Below, in pieces: positions 24,320 to 33,699 of a stretch of 64,000 nucleotides of DNA. This DNA comes from Brachynemurus nebulosus. Its lineage: Eukaryota > Arthropoda > Insecta > Neuroptera > Myrmeleontidae. The stretch lies in the NCBI GenBank assembly GCA_035578155.1, contig JAPWDM010000023.1:1798001-1862000 (forward strand), read 5' to 3'. The translations under genes were made by a program, and so were the position numbers. Below the pieces are notes generated by a model. That model saw only the letters and a list, made by a program, of their open reading frames with translations, was not told the origin of the DNA and ran no database searches. The number at the start of each line of letters is the position of its first letter. Position 1 is the first letter of the stretch.

Positions 24320-26989
24320 TTAATTATATAGCTGTGGTAGTCTCCGCTTCAACCTTCGGTTTGCTTTTGTTTCGTTGAGCTTATATACCTCCGTGGCTGG
24401 GCAAGATGTTAAATGCTCATAGAAATTTTTTGATAGTTTGTGGATGTGGTTTTCGATCGTTTCGAGTTGAAGTTCATGATGTATTTGCTTGTTTCGTACG
24501 AACCAGGGTGCTTTAGTTATGATTCTAGTCACTTTGTTTTGGAATGCCTGTAATTTACTGATTAGAGTCGTGGGAATATTTCGCCAAATTGGGCATGCGT
24601 ATGTAATGACTGGTCTCAATAGCGATTTGTATAACATGAGGGCACATTTTTTGTTTAAACTAGTTTTTCTGTTTAATAATGGATATAGTTTTATCAGCTG
24701 AATATTAGCCTGCCTTATTTTTTCTGTTATCTGCTTAGTCCAGTTAAGTCGTCTGTGAAGAAAAACTCCTAAATATTTAACTTCTGTTGTATTCCATTCT
24801 ACGTTTGTGCCATTAATTGTAATGTGTTTGCTAGGCTGCTCATGTCTCAGTGAAAATATTTTGACCTCACATTTGCTGGCATTGATCTTGATATTCCATT
24901 TTTCGAAATAGTTGTGAATATCATGGATTGATTTCTGTAAGTTACTAACAGCTGTTGGTAGTTGCGAGTTTTGACATATCAAAACTGTATCGTCTGCAAA
25001 CATACCAATTTCGCAACTGTTTATGTAGTTTGATATGTCACTTACGTATATATTGAAAAGGAGAGGACCAAGTATACTTCCTTGTGGTACACCAGCTGTT
25101 ATTTTCTTAGTTTGAGATTTTGCTCCGTTAACGTACACAGTAAATGTCCTATTTTCTAAAAAGGAAGCAATAATATTATATAGGTATTTTGGCATGTCAA
25201 TTTGGGCTAATTTATATAATAAGCCATTATGCCAGATTTTGTCGAAGGCTTTTTCTATGTCGATGAAAGCTGCGGCTGTATATTGCTTGTTCTCGTAGCC
25301 GTTTTCGATAAATTTTGTCACTCGCAAGAGCTGATGAATGGTCGAATGCTTTTCTCGAAAACCCATTTGAAACGGAGGAATAACATTTTTCGTTTCTAAT
25401 ACCTTTTTTAATCTATATAATATTATTTTTTCCAAGAGTTTTGAGCTGCTGTTTAGCAGGCTAATCGGTCTGTATGATGACACGTCAGTCTTCACTTTTC
25501 CTGGCTTATGAAACAGCATAATTTTAGCATGTTTCCACTGATTTGGAAAGTAGCCTATAGTTAAGCAGCCATTGCAAATAGATGTTAGGAATGCTATTGC
25601 CTTCTTTGGTAAGTATTTTAATATCTTGTTAGAGATACTATCATCGCCTGGTGCTTTGTTATTAGGAAGTTTTCTTATTAAATCGTCGATTTCGGATGGT
25701 GTGGTTAGTTCAATGCGCATGTCATTCGTTAATGGGAAATATTTGGTTACATTTAAGTTTTCCATAGTTTCCAGGCTGAAAACATTTTCAAGGTGATTTC
25801 CAAATAATTCTGCCTTCAATTGGTTTTCGCTATATTCAATGTTATTGTGTTTTATGGTTGGTATTGTGACATATTCCTTAGTAATTTGTCGCGTAACTTT
25901 CCATATTTGTTGGTTATCAGGTGTAATTTGCTCGATGTATTCTTGGAACATTTGATTTCGGTAATTTTCTATTTGGTAATGAATTTGATGTGTGAGCTGA
26001 TTCAGGAGGTGTTTGTATTCTGCCATTTTTGTACGTTGCCAAAGTCTTCGAATCTTGTGTTTATGTTTAATAATTGCTAATATGTTATTTGGTAAACATA
26101 GCTGGTTTTCGTATCTTTTTGGTGCAGAGATAGATGAGTTCGCTGCGTTAACTATTACATCTGCATAGTGGCTAATTGCTTGATCTATACTAGAGGTCGT
26201 ATACACATTTGTTGTTGGGTGTAATGTGGTTTCAACCATTTTTTCAAAATGATTCCAATTTATTTTACCAGGCTTTATTTTCGAGTTACGCGCAGTCGTT
26301 GCTGGTTTTATATTAAGCTTTAAAATAACCGCTGTATGGTCTGAACTCAAATCATTATATACTTCTTGGCTGATACTTAATGTACAATTTCTTAATAGTG
26401 TTATATCTAAAATGTCTGCTTCGTGTTGTGGATTGTATGGGATATGCGTTGGTTCTTCAGGTGCAATTATTTGTATTCGATGTTTATCAATGATGTTTTC
26501 TAATCTTTGGCCATTTGGATTATCTTTCTTACAACCCCATGTGCGAGATTTGCAATTTAAATCTCCAATTAGTAGAGTTGGTGTGTCATCACAAAATATT
26601 TTGAGAATATCTTCCTCGATTATAGTTTTATTCGGGCTTTTATATCCGGATATTATCTTTAGTTTTGTATTGTTTACTAAGGATAGTACTATTCCAACCG
26701 CCTCTAAATTTGCGAGGGAAGGAAGATTCAGAGTGTTGTGTATTAAATTGCGTTTGATTATGATGGAGACTCCTCCTGATGCTATCAGAGCATTACGATC
26801 AGATCTGTATACTGTGTATCCTGGTATTCGGAATTGTTCAGTAGCAACCAGGTGAGTTTCGGATATGCAGGCGATATCGATATTTTCTGTTTGCATTGTG
26901 TATAATAAACTTGCTCGTTTCGTTCTAATCCCGTCGGCATTCCAATTTAAGATTTTGATATTGTTGATTATGAGGTTTTTATGGGACAT
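24320..26989 (-). CDS. LINE ORF2: endonuclease/reverse transcriptase
   Basis: This 889-residue protein would nick target DNA and reverse-transcribe the element's RNA at the nick. The N-terminal APE-type endonuclease (about 1-225) shows NWNADG (15-20), SETHL with E44, GDLN (142-145), D192 in ADILDITL and SSDHTAV (215-221). The reverse transcriptase (about 440-700) shows KAPGDDSISNKIL, SSYRPISLL (504-512), FIDIEKAFD with D577, AGVPQGSILGPLLF (632-645) and the catalytic FADD box (664-667). The C-terminal part is a thumb-like region with AFQNKVTRII. No RNase H domain is seen. The start ATG at 26989 overlaps the ORF1 stop by 11 bases (ATGTCCCATAA), suggesting coupled re-initiation. Domain order and lack of RNase H fit the Jockey clade. 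Confidence 0.95.
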   Translation of the reverse strand: MSHKNLIINNIKILNWNADGIRTKRASLLYTMQTENIDIACISETHLVATEQFRIPGYTVYRSDRNALIASGGVSIIIKRNLIHNTLNLPSLANLEAVGIVLSLVNNTKLKIISGYKSPNKTIIEEDILKIFCDDTPTLLIGDLNCKSRTWGCKKDNPNGQRLENIIDKHRIQIIAPEEPTHIPYNPQHEADILDITLLRNCTLSISQEVYNDLSSDHTAVILKLNIKPATTARNSKIKPGKINWNHFEKMVETTLHPTTNVYTTSSIDQAISHYADVIVNAANSSISAPKRYENQLCLPNNILAIIKHKHKIRRLWQRTKMAEYKHLLNQLTHQIHYQIENYRNQMFQEYIEQITPDNQQIWKVTRQITKEYVTIPTIKHNNIEYSENQLKAELFGNHLENVFSLETMENLNVTKYFPLTNDMRIELTTPSEIDDLIRKLPNNKAPGDDSISNKILKYLPKKAIAFLTSICNGCLTIGYFPNQWKHAKIMLFHKPGKVKTDVSSYRPISLLNSSSKLLEKIILYRLKKVLETKNVIPPFQMGFREKHSTIHQLLRVTKFIENGYENKQYTAAAFIDIEKAFDKIWHNGLLYKLAQIDMPKYLYNIIASFLENRTFTVYVNGAKSQTKKITAGVPQGSILGPLLFNIYVSDISNYINSCEIGMFADDTVLICQNSQLPTAVSNLQKSIHDIHNYFEKWNIKINASKCEVKIFSLRHEQPSKHITINGTNVEWNTTEVKYLGVFLHRRLNWTKQITEKIRQANIQLIKLYPLLNRKTSLNKKCALMLYKSLLRPVITYACPIWRNIPTTLISKLQAFQNKVTRIITKAPWFVRNKQIHHELQLETIENHIHKLSKNFYEHLTSCPATEVYKLNETKANRRLKRRLPQLYN

Positions 26990-28220
26990 TGCTAAATAGT
27001 GAAGTTAGTTGACTTAGAATTACGGTTTGTAAGGTTTTTAGATGGGGCTTAATTAGTTCGATGGCAGTATTAATTAGTTTGGAAATAATATCAGCGAGAA
27101 GGTTAGGGAAGTTGGGCGGAGGGAGTGTGTGAGAGTTAGATTTTAGGTTTGATTTTGTCACGTTGGCGTAGGTTGGTTGTTGGTGTGTTTCATTTTGCGA
27201 CCGTTGGTTACTTGGTTGAATATTTGGTTGATTGGAGTTTCTTATTCTTGTTTGCGACCTAGTTGCTTGGGCAATACTGACTTTTTGTTTTATATTTCGG
27301 TAGTATTGACAGCCTTTGTAGTTAGCGGGGTGCTTCTGGTTGCAATTTACGCATTCAGGATCAGCATCAGGAGACTTCGTGCATTTTGAGTAGTGGTGTA
27401 GGCCTTTGCATTTTACACATCTCTCTTGTAATCGGCAAAAGTTCTTTGTGTGTCCATAACGCTGGCATCGTGTGCACTGAGGTATGTCTTTAGCTGACCG
27501 TCTTGGTTCTACTGTCACAATTGCTTGGAATAGGGTTTGTAAATTGAAAATTTCTTTGGATTTTTCGTTGCTCCTTTCTAATTCGACTGCACATAGTGGA
27601 GTTGGATATTTATGCCGGTTTTTTAGTCTGGTAACTTTTAATACTGGATATAGGTTTTTCAGTTCTGACAGTATTTCCTGTTCACTTAGTGAGTATGGAA
27701 CATTTCTAATAATCACCGAGTAATTTTTATCTTCGGGTGGACAAAATGAGTGATATTCAACATGATTTTCGTCAAAGTATTTTGTTAGTGTTCTATAGTC
27801 ATCAATTTTGGTGATGTTAATTTTATATATATTATTTCTTTGTTGTTGTAGGGTGAACTCATTTGTTAGGATTCTCTTTAGGTCGCTGAGCAAAGCTTGG
27901 TAGTTATTGGTCTTGTGAACAAATATGGGAGGCACTTTCTTGGAAGTTGACTGGTTGTGGTTGCTTAGGTTATTTTCCTCGTTATCATTAAAATCAGTTA
28001 AGCATTCGAATCGGTTCGCTGTTGATATAAAATATTTCCGTGGCTGTGGTTCGTTTTCGCCTTCTGAGCCTGATAGATGTTTTCGTTTGTCTGTGTGTGT
28101 TGCACTAGCACTAGTTGCACTGTTATTTGATTCGCTCATTTCGATGGTATTTGAACTTGCACTATTTTCACTATTGCTTGATTCAATTATTTCGATATGG
28201 TCGGCATTTCTTGCGAACAT
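26979..28220 (-). CDS. LINE ORF1: zinc-knuckle gag-like protein
   Basis: This 413-residue protein probably binds the LINE RNA and forms the transport particle. Residues 1-95 are Ser/Asn-rich and look disordered. About 166-240 (KNYSVIIRNVPYSLSEQEI onward) resembles the RRM-like/PRE_C2HC region found before the knuckles in insect Jockey ORF1 proteins. Three CCHC-type knuckles follow: C249-C252-H257-C262, C268-C271-H275-C280 and C290-C293-H297-C304. The C-terminus (320-413) is Gln/Asn/Ser-rich and ends in a hydrophobic segment. It is in a different frame from ORF2 and overlaps its start by 11 bases. No internal stop. Confidence 0.93.
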   Translation of the reverse strand: MFARNADHIEIIESSNSENSASSNTIEMSESNNSATSASATHTDKRKHLSGSEGENEPQPRKYFISTANRFECLTDFNDNEENNLSNHNQSTSKKVPPIFVHKTNNYQALLSDLKRILTNEFTLQQQRNNIYKINITKIDDYRTLTKYFDENHVEYHSFCPPEDKNYSVIIRNVPYSLSEQEILSELKNLYPVLKVTRLKNRHKYPTPLCAVELERSNEKSKEIFNLQTLFQAIVTVEPRRSAKDIPQCTRCQRYGHTKNFCRLQERCVKCKGLHHYSKCTKSPDADPECVNCNQKHPANYKGCQYYRNIKQKVSIAQATRSQTRIRNSNQPNIQPSNQRSQNETHQQPTYANVTKSNLKSNSHTLPPPNFPNLLADIISKLINTAIELIKPHLKTLQTVILSQLTSLFSNVP

Positions 28221-28231
28221 GATTTTAATTT

Positions 28232-28260
28232 ATTGGGTACTCTCATTGAGAGCACCCAAT
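28232..28260 (-). promoter_or_regulatory. Hairpin in the LINE 5' UTR
   Basis: ATTGGGTACTCTCA pairs with TGAGAGCACCCAAT (13 of 14 positions), leaving essentially no loop, and ends 11 bases from the ORF1 initiation codon at 28218-28220. Being so close to the start it could affect translation or be a promoter-proximal element. That role is inference. Confidence 0.5.
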
Positions 28261-28716
28261 AAACACTCGGTATATTTAATTACACGTACGATTTTATGTG
28301 ATGTTATGTAAGTATCTTTGTTAATTAAAATTTAAAACTATTTTTATTTTATTTTTTCAACAATATAAAATAACAATTAATGTTTTGATACGTCTAATCA
28401 GCACGATGACTTTTTCAATTCTCTTTAATGTATTTAAGAGGGGGTACTCATTTCCCCTATTCTGATTTTCTAAAACGAATGCAGTTGTCCATAAAATTTA
28501 AATCATAAAAATTTATTGCTGGATTATTTTTGGGTCCCGAGTGCAGTTGTCCTGCGCCCTAGATTTTTTGTCTGTTAATGTCCAACCCTGTACATGGGAC
28601 AAACGAATAGATTATTTAAAGCCAAATACAAAGAACGTTTCATCACACTATAACCAAGCATCAAATTTTTCTTTACGTTTCATAATTATTATTATTAATA
28701 TCATTAAATTCTAATT

Positions 28717-29320
28717 ATTAAAAACTTTTATTTAACTTGCTATGTTAGTATGTTGGTTTAGATCAAATCTTGGAATCAAAATTTAGACAGGTTCTAATTG
28801 AGCTAGAGGTTTCAAATTTTTCATACCTGTCTAACCTTATTGATGACAATGCAATATTGTATAATTAGTTTTGTCCGAAATCTCCTCAAACCAAAATTGT
28901 TGATTTTTAGTCCTGTGCAATTTTTTGACATTTCGAATTGTCAGATATTGTCCATTGATTTTACATTGCAATTTTTTGTTTCCATAGTTATGTCTGATTA
29001 GGGTAAATTAACCGATTAAAATATAGATAAAAAAAATTACTTCTTTAATTAATTTTTTTAAAATTAATTTTGATCAAACTAAAAAGTAGAAAATAAATTA
29101 AAGTAAAAAAATTATTTATTTAAAAATGGGCTAAAAAAAATAAAATAACTTTTGAATGAAGTTTGAAGCAATATGCAACATAATTTATAAAAGCTTGAGG
29201 CGTTATCATTAATTATTTCTGTTTTGGATCATATAAGTGTAGCTATTTTTCTTTTCAGAACTTACCAGACTTAATTAAAAGCGTCAAGCTTTTATAAATT
29301 ATTTTTTTTACTATAATTTA
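28717..29320 (+). repeat. Dispersed stem-loop repeat S, copy A
   Basis: This copy aligns along its length with 59467-61110 and lacks the Harbinger-like insertion found there, so it gives an empty-site comparison (GTCTAACCTTATTGATG here). The 3' part folds: TTATAAAAGC before the loop and GCTTTTATAA after it, with a ~93-base loop at about 29195-29287. The loop is in the opposite orientation from that of copy B. No ORF. Confidence 0.8.
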
Positions 29321-30500
29321 TGTAATTATTTAGTTTTCAGTCACGTCTTGTAAATAGAACAAAATATAGAAATAAAAATACGATAAGCTTTTAAAAAAAG
29401 CTACAGTGTTTATGAAGAACACAATTTTTTTAGTAGCAAAAAAAAGGACAAAAAAATATAAATAGTTTTCATTGAATTAATGAATGTGCGTTAAATTATT
29501 AAATAATTAGCAGTTATTGTGAATGTTAATTTTTTTTAATTGTTAGAATTCTCAATTTAAAAATTTTCATGGAATAAAGTTTTCCCTGGGAATAACAAGA
29601 CACACAAGGGATTATTAAAGGTTGTTTTATGTACGCAATACAATGACAAGGTTATTCATTTCAAAATTTACTCAGTATACCTACTTGAGAATGAATATGC
29701 CCTTTGATTACAAGTCGCGTCTCAAATTCTCTATTATCGGTCTCTGGGTAATACAAGGAGATAGACATGTATTATACATAGACGAGACGAGGATAGTACC
29801 CATGGAACAATTTAAATAGTTTAAACAAACAAAATACGAGTATAATAAAGTACAATCGTAAATGAAGTTTAATTATTTAATCATCTTCAAGAAAAAAAAT
29901 TCAATTACAATTATTATCTAATGGCCTAGAAAAATACAAATACATAGTACAATATAAAATTTTATTGATAGGGGGAGGGGGGAGGGTAGAACACATATAT
30001 ACATGTATACATATATTTGATTCAGGCAAAAACTTTTTCCTTGTGTACAATTAGGTACTAGGAGTGATTTTTAAAGCTGTTTTTCAACGTTCAACCTCGG
30101 CTATATTGTTTGAGAAACACTGATAAAAACTATAGTATTTTTATTTTCACACTCTAGAAAACATTTTTTTACGCCTAGCATTTTAATATCTTTTCAGAAT
30201 TGCTCGATGACGATGCGTTTTTGGACTTATGACCCCAAACATTCTTCTTCTGGAATATGAAGTAACAGACTGAAATTTTCTAAATTTTATTCAGTTTTAA
30301 CAATGAAATTTGAAGCCGAAATAATGATCTAGAAGCACGGTTCCATCTATTTTTGATCATAAAAAGATCTGTAACCTGTTATCAATCTACAAAAACAGTT
30401 CATATATTAATCGAAATAAGTGGTTGAACACCACTGAAACGTCAGTTTCGAGCAAAAGTTTTTTAAATAAGGAGCCCCAATTGTTAGGACCGTAGAAAAA
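29321..30500. other. AT-rich sequence, no gene recognised
   Basis: Homopolymer-rich sequence with a G-rich patch GGGGGAGGGGGGAGGG near 29971. The short frame 29622-29819 has no domain. Confidence 0.45.
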
Positions 30501-30503
30501 AAT

Positions 30504-30525
30504 GACGGGCCTCGGAGATTACTTG
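30504..30525. repeat. Solo terminus of the palindrome family
   Basis: GACGGGCCTCGGAGATTACT followed by TG resembles the outer end of the palindrome at 31269-32745 (GGCCTCGGGACCTTTACTTG in the same sense). It lies just upstream of the mariner and may be a remnant of an earlier insertion of the same family. Confidence 0.4.
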
Positions 30526-30620
30526 CATTTATTTTTTTTATAAAGTTCAACTCATAACTAGACGGTAGCCATACAATAAGTCCCCCTGAATCATTTGTGT
30601 ACAGAACTAAAACATTAAAA

Positions 30621-32778
30621 ATGTCCGGATGGTTGAAGGACGAGTTACGTGTGATTATTCGCTACAACTTTGTGCGAGGCCCGTTCGTAGATGAATGTGT
30701 AGAGAAAATGAAAACTTTACTCAAAGAAAAGTGTCTTCATCACACAACTATGTACCGGTGGTATCGTGAATTTGAACGTGGTAATTTCAGTGTTAATGAT
30801 CCTCCAAGATCGGGTCGTCTTGTTGAAGCCACTGTTCCATAAAACGTAGCAAAAGTCGAGTTATTAATAAAGGAGGATAAACGAGTTGTCCTGATAGTCA
30901 GTGCACAGTATAGGCGTCTTGATATGTCAATAAATATTTGCCTAAAGTTGTTCGGAAACTTAAAGAGATTCGTCCAAACTCAAGAATGGATAGCTGGCAT
31001 TTTCACCACGATAACACTTCTGCTCATCGAGCTCATGGGACAGTTAATTTTTTAGAAAATACTGACATTAAAGTGCTTGATCATCCTGTCTACAGTCCAG
31101 ATCTTGCTCCTGTGACGTCGCTTTCTTTCCAATTGTGAACGGCTAGCTGAAAGGTCGAAAGTTTGCGAGCGATTCCGTGCTACTGGCGGCCTGGGATCAA
31201 GTGTGTTCAGAACTGCCAGAAGAAAAATAGCACAATATTTTTGACAGTTGGTTTTTAGGTACCACTAACAAGTAAAGGTCCCGAGGCCGGACCTATCGAT
31301 TTTGATGAAACTTAAATATGTTGTAGAACACTAAAAACTAAGGGACACGTATTTTTTTTTATCTGCGGAAAAACGGTTTGAAGGGGTGAAATCGCCCTCC
31401 AAAAATTGGGGTAAAAATTTAATTTTTCAAATATCTCGAAAACAGTAAGAGATAGAGCAAAAGTTTAAATTGGCGATATTACTCTTTTTTAAAGAGCTAT
31501 CTATTGATATGCAATTTGTTCAAATTACATCAACAGGGGTGGTTGGGGGTTAAAATTTGGGGGTTAATTTTGCAAAAAGGGGGTGAAAAATAAACAATAT
31601 AAAAATTTTGCTTACAGATTTGAGATCTACGTCAAAAAATCTAATTGACCTGTTTTTGCTCAATATCCTAATATTAAGTCTAGGGGTAGTTAACTAGAGG
31701 GTGACTATGTCGAATAATCGTACTATTTGGGTATTTCAAGAAGTTCTTCTTCATGGAAAATAGCTTAAGACAATTAGAATAACGTAGAAATGAAATTCTC
31801 GAATTCAAAATTGAGTTTGAGCAACATTGGAGAGGGGGTGAGTCACCCTCTTAAATTACATACTAGTTTACATACACTAATTAACACACTGACAGGGGGT
31901 AATAATGTCACAATAGATGGTTCTGAAGTTAGACTATCGTATGTAAGGTTTTTATTAGGTTTCGTTATTTTAGTTTAGGTTATGTAATTTTCGGTATCGA
32001 TAATTTTCGATAAGGAAAGCTATAATATCCATTAAAAAACAAACCTAATAAAGACCTTACATATGATAATCCAACTTCAGAACCACATATTGTGACATTA
32101 TTTTACCCACTATCAGTGTGTTAATAGCAAAAATTAGTGTATATAAACTAGTATTTAATTTAAGAGGGTGACTCACCCCCTCTCCAATGTTGCTCAAACT
32201 CAATTTTGAATTTGAGAATTGCATTTCTACGTTATTCTAATTGTCTTAAGCTATTTTCCATGAAGAAGAACTTCTTGAAATACCCAAATAGTACGATTAT
32301 TCGACATAGTCACCCTCTAGTTAACTACCCCTAGACTTAATATTAGGATATTGAGCAAAAACAGGTCAATTAGATTTTTTGACGTAGATTTCAAATCTGT
32401 AAACAAAATTTTTATATTGTTTATTTTTCACCCCCTTTTTGCAAAATTAACCCCCAAATTTTAACCCCCAACCACCCCTGTTGATGTAATTTGAACAAAT
32501 TGCATATCAATAGATAGCTCTTTAAAAAAGAGTAATATCGCCAATTTAAACTTTTGCTCTATCTCTTACTGTTTTCGAGATATTTGAAAAATTAAATTTT
32601 TACCCCAATTTTTGGAGGGCGATTTCACCCCTTCAAACCGTTTTTCCGCAGATAAAAAAAAATACGTGTCCCTTAGTTTTTAGTGTTCTACAACATATTT
32701 AAGTTTCATCAAAATCGATAGGTCCGGCCTCGGGACCTTTACTTGTAAGTGTATAAGCTGTGACAGAAATTATTTTGA
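30621..32778 (+). pseudogene. Mariner-family transposase, deleted, frameshifted and interrupted
   Basis: The N-terminal DNA-binding part is intact from ATG 30621 (MSGWLKDELRVI ... TTMYRWYREFERGNFSVND ... PPRSGRL) and stops at 30841. A large internal deletion removes the region with the first catalytic Asp. A second frame (30938 on) has HFHHDNTSAHRA, with the second Asp, and DHPVYSPDLAP. A 1-base loss then hides the third Asp (a CD pair reappears in the next frame), and counting gives 34 residues between them, the DD34D mariner spacing. The C-terminal WFLGTT is separated by the palindrome from KCISCDRNYFEKL and a stop at 32776-32778. The element's own terminal repeats could not be placed. Confidence 0.85.
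31269..32745. mobile_element. 1.48-kb near-perfect palindromic element with TAA duplication
   Basis: The arms, about 31269-31963 and 32038-32745, are reverse complements with only scattered differences, around a ~75-base centre containing TCGGTATCGATAATTTTCGA. The outer ends are CAAGTAAAGGTCCCGAGGCC and its complement. TAA lies on both sides (31266-31268 and 32746-32748). Removing the element and one TAA joins ACCAC-TAA-GTGTATA and restores an open mariner C-terminal frame, so the boundaries are exact. A 3-bp TAA duplication fits PIF/Harbinger-like insertion, but the ends are not typical and no protein is encoded. Confidence 0.88.
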
Positions 32779-32829
32779 AAAACTTTAATAAATATGGCTA
32801 TATTGCAAAACTTATCTAGTGACCTATGT

Positions 32830-33690
32830 ATAAGTGGCGAGCAAAAAAAATACTTCAGTTTTTTTTTTTTTATATTTTCCCGGGCGCCGAGACTACTGTA
32901 AATAATTGAGGTTTCAACAGTGTTCCTTCGTTCACTTATTTCTATTAATATATGAATTTTTTTTAGATGTAACAATCAGTTTTCCAGACTTTCCAGTATT
33001 GGTGCCGAATAGTAGCATTTTTTTTTTTATTTTTAAATGATTGAAAAGCGGGCAATCAGTTAATTTTTTTATAGTAAAAAAATAGCTGGAGCATGCTTCT
33101 GCGTGATCTTCGTTTATTTTCAAACTTTTAATTTTTTAACGGCCACAGGCGCAGTTAGAATCCAAAGATCCAAACTTGAGAAAAAAGTTATTCAGAATGC
33201 GGTCTTTTTTTAAATTTCTATCTTTCCCATACGCGAATTACTGTCATGATACGTGACCTCAACTATACGTATAGTTATTTTAATCTACATTTTCAATTAA
33301 TTCTACATAACATAATATTATGTTTTGTTTGTATTTATTTGTTGTGGTTAAATTAAATATAATTGTTTACTTTATTTATAGTTTTAATTAAAAAACAAAA
33401 ATACATATTTTTATTTATAAAGTCAAAACGGTCACTTACTTAGTTTTATTTACGTATTGTATGTATGTATACCAGTACCAGCCAACATGTGACATGATAT
33501 GATATGGACCATTGTTAACAAGTAGTGAGAAATATAACTGGACGTATGTAGATTGTAGATGAAGTCACATTTTTAAACACGATGACATCATTCATTGTGC
33601 GTTTTTATGCCGCACGTTTATTTTCAATTAAATTCGTTTCATTACTATGAGTCTATGAGAGACTATGACATTTTTTTTGTAGTATGTAAT
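32830..33690. other. AT-rich sequence, no feature recognised
   Basis: Short minus-strand frames at 32739-32975 and 32932-33123 are low-complexity. No terminal repeats are visible. Confidence 0.45.
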
Positions 33691-33699
33691 TTAAATAAA

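Larger units (their letters stand above)
24108..28423 (-). mobile_element. Full-length Jockey-clade non-LTR retrotransposon (LINE)
   Basis: Two overlapping ORFs on the minus strand encode a zinc-knuckle nucleic-acid-binding protein and an endonuclease/reverse transcriptase. A 12-bp direct repeat TTTAATGTATTT lies on both sides (24096-24107 and 28424-28435) and is read as the target-site duplication. The left copy is followed by T residues, the complement of a short A-rich tail. A 5' UTR of about 200 bases and a 3' UTR of about 210 bases are implied. Both ORFs are uninterrupted, so the copy is young and may be competent. It lies inside the MULE relic. Confidence 0.85.
22972..28558. mobile_element. 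Decayed Mutator-like (MULE) element, split by a LINE
   Basis: The left end GGGCGCAAGACCACTGCACT and the right end AGTGCAGTTGTCCTGCGCCC are inverted repeats. The flanks TATATTTT (22964-22971) and TAGATTTT (28559-28566) match at 7 of 8 positions. The motif GGACAACTGCACTCG recurs at about 23020 and 23063, with a complementary copy at about 28481. A transposase relic with MULE motifs lies inside (23500-24025), and a Jockey-type LINE occupies 24108-28423. Without the LINE the element is only about 1.26 kb, so most of the transposase gene has been deleted. Confidence 0.72.

Noticed and set aside
24489..28311. Plus-strand frames at 24489, 25572, 25820, 26412, 27177, 27484 and 27925
   Set aside because: They are antisense shadows of the LINE ORFs, which carry all recognisable domains.
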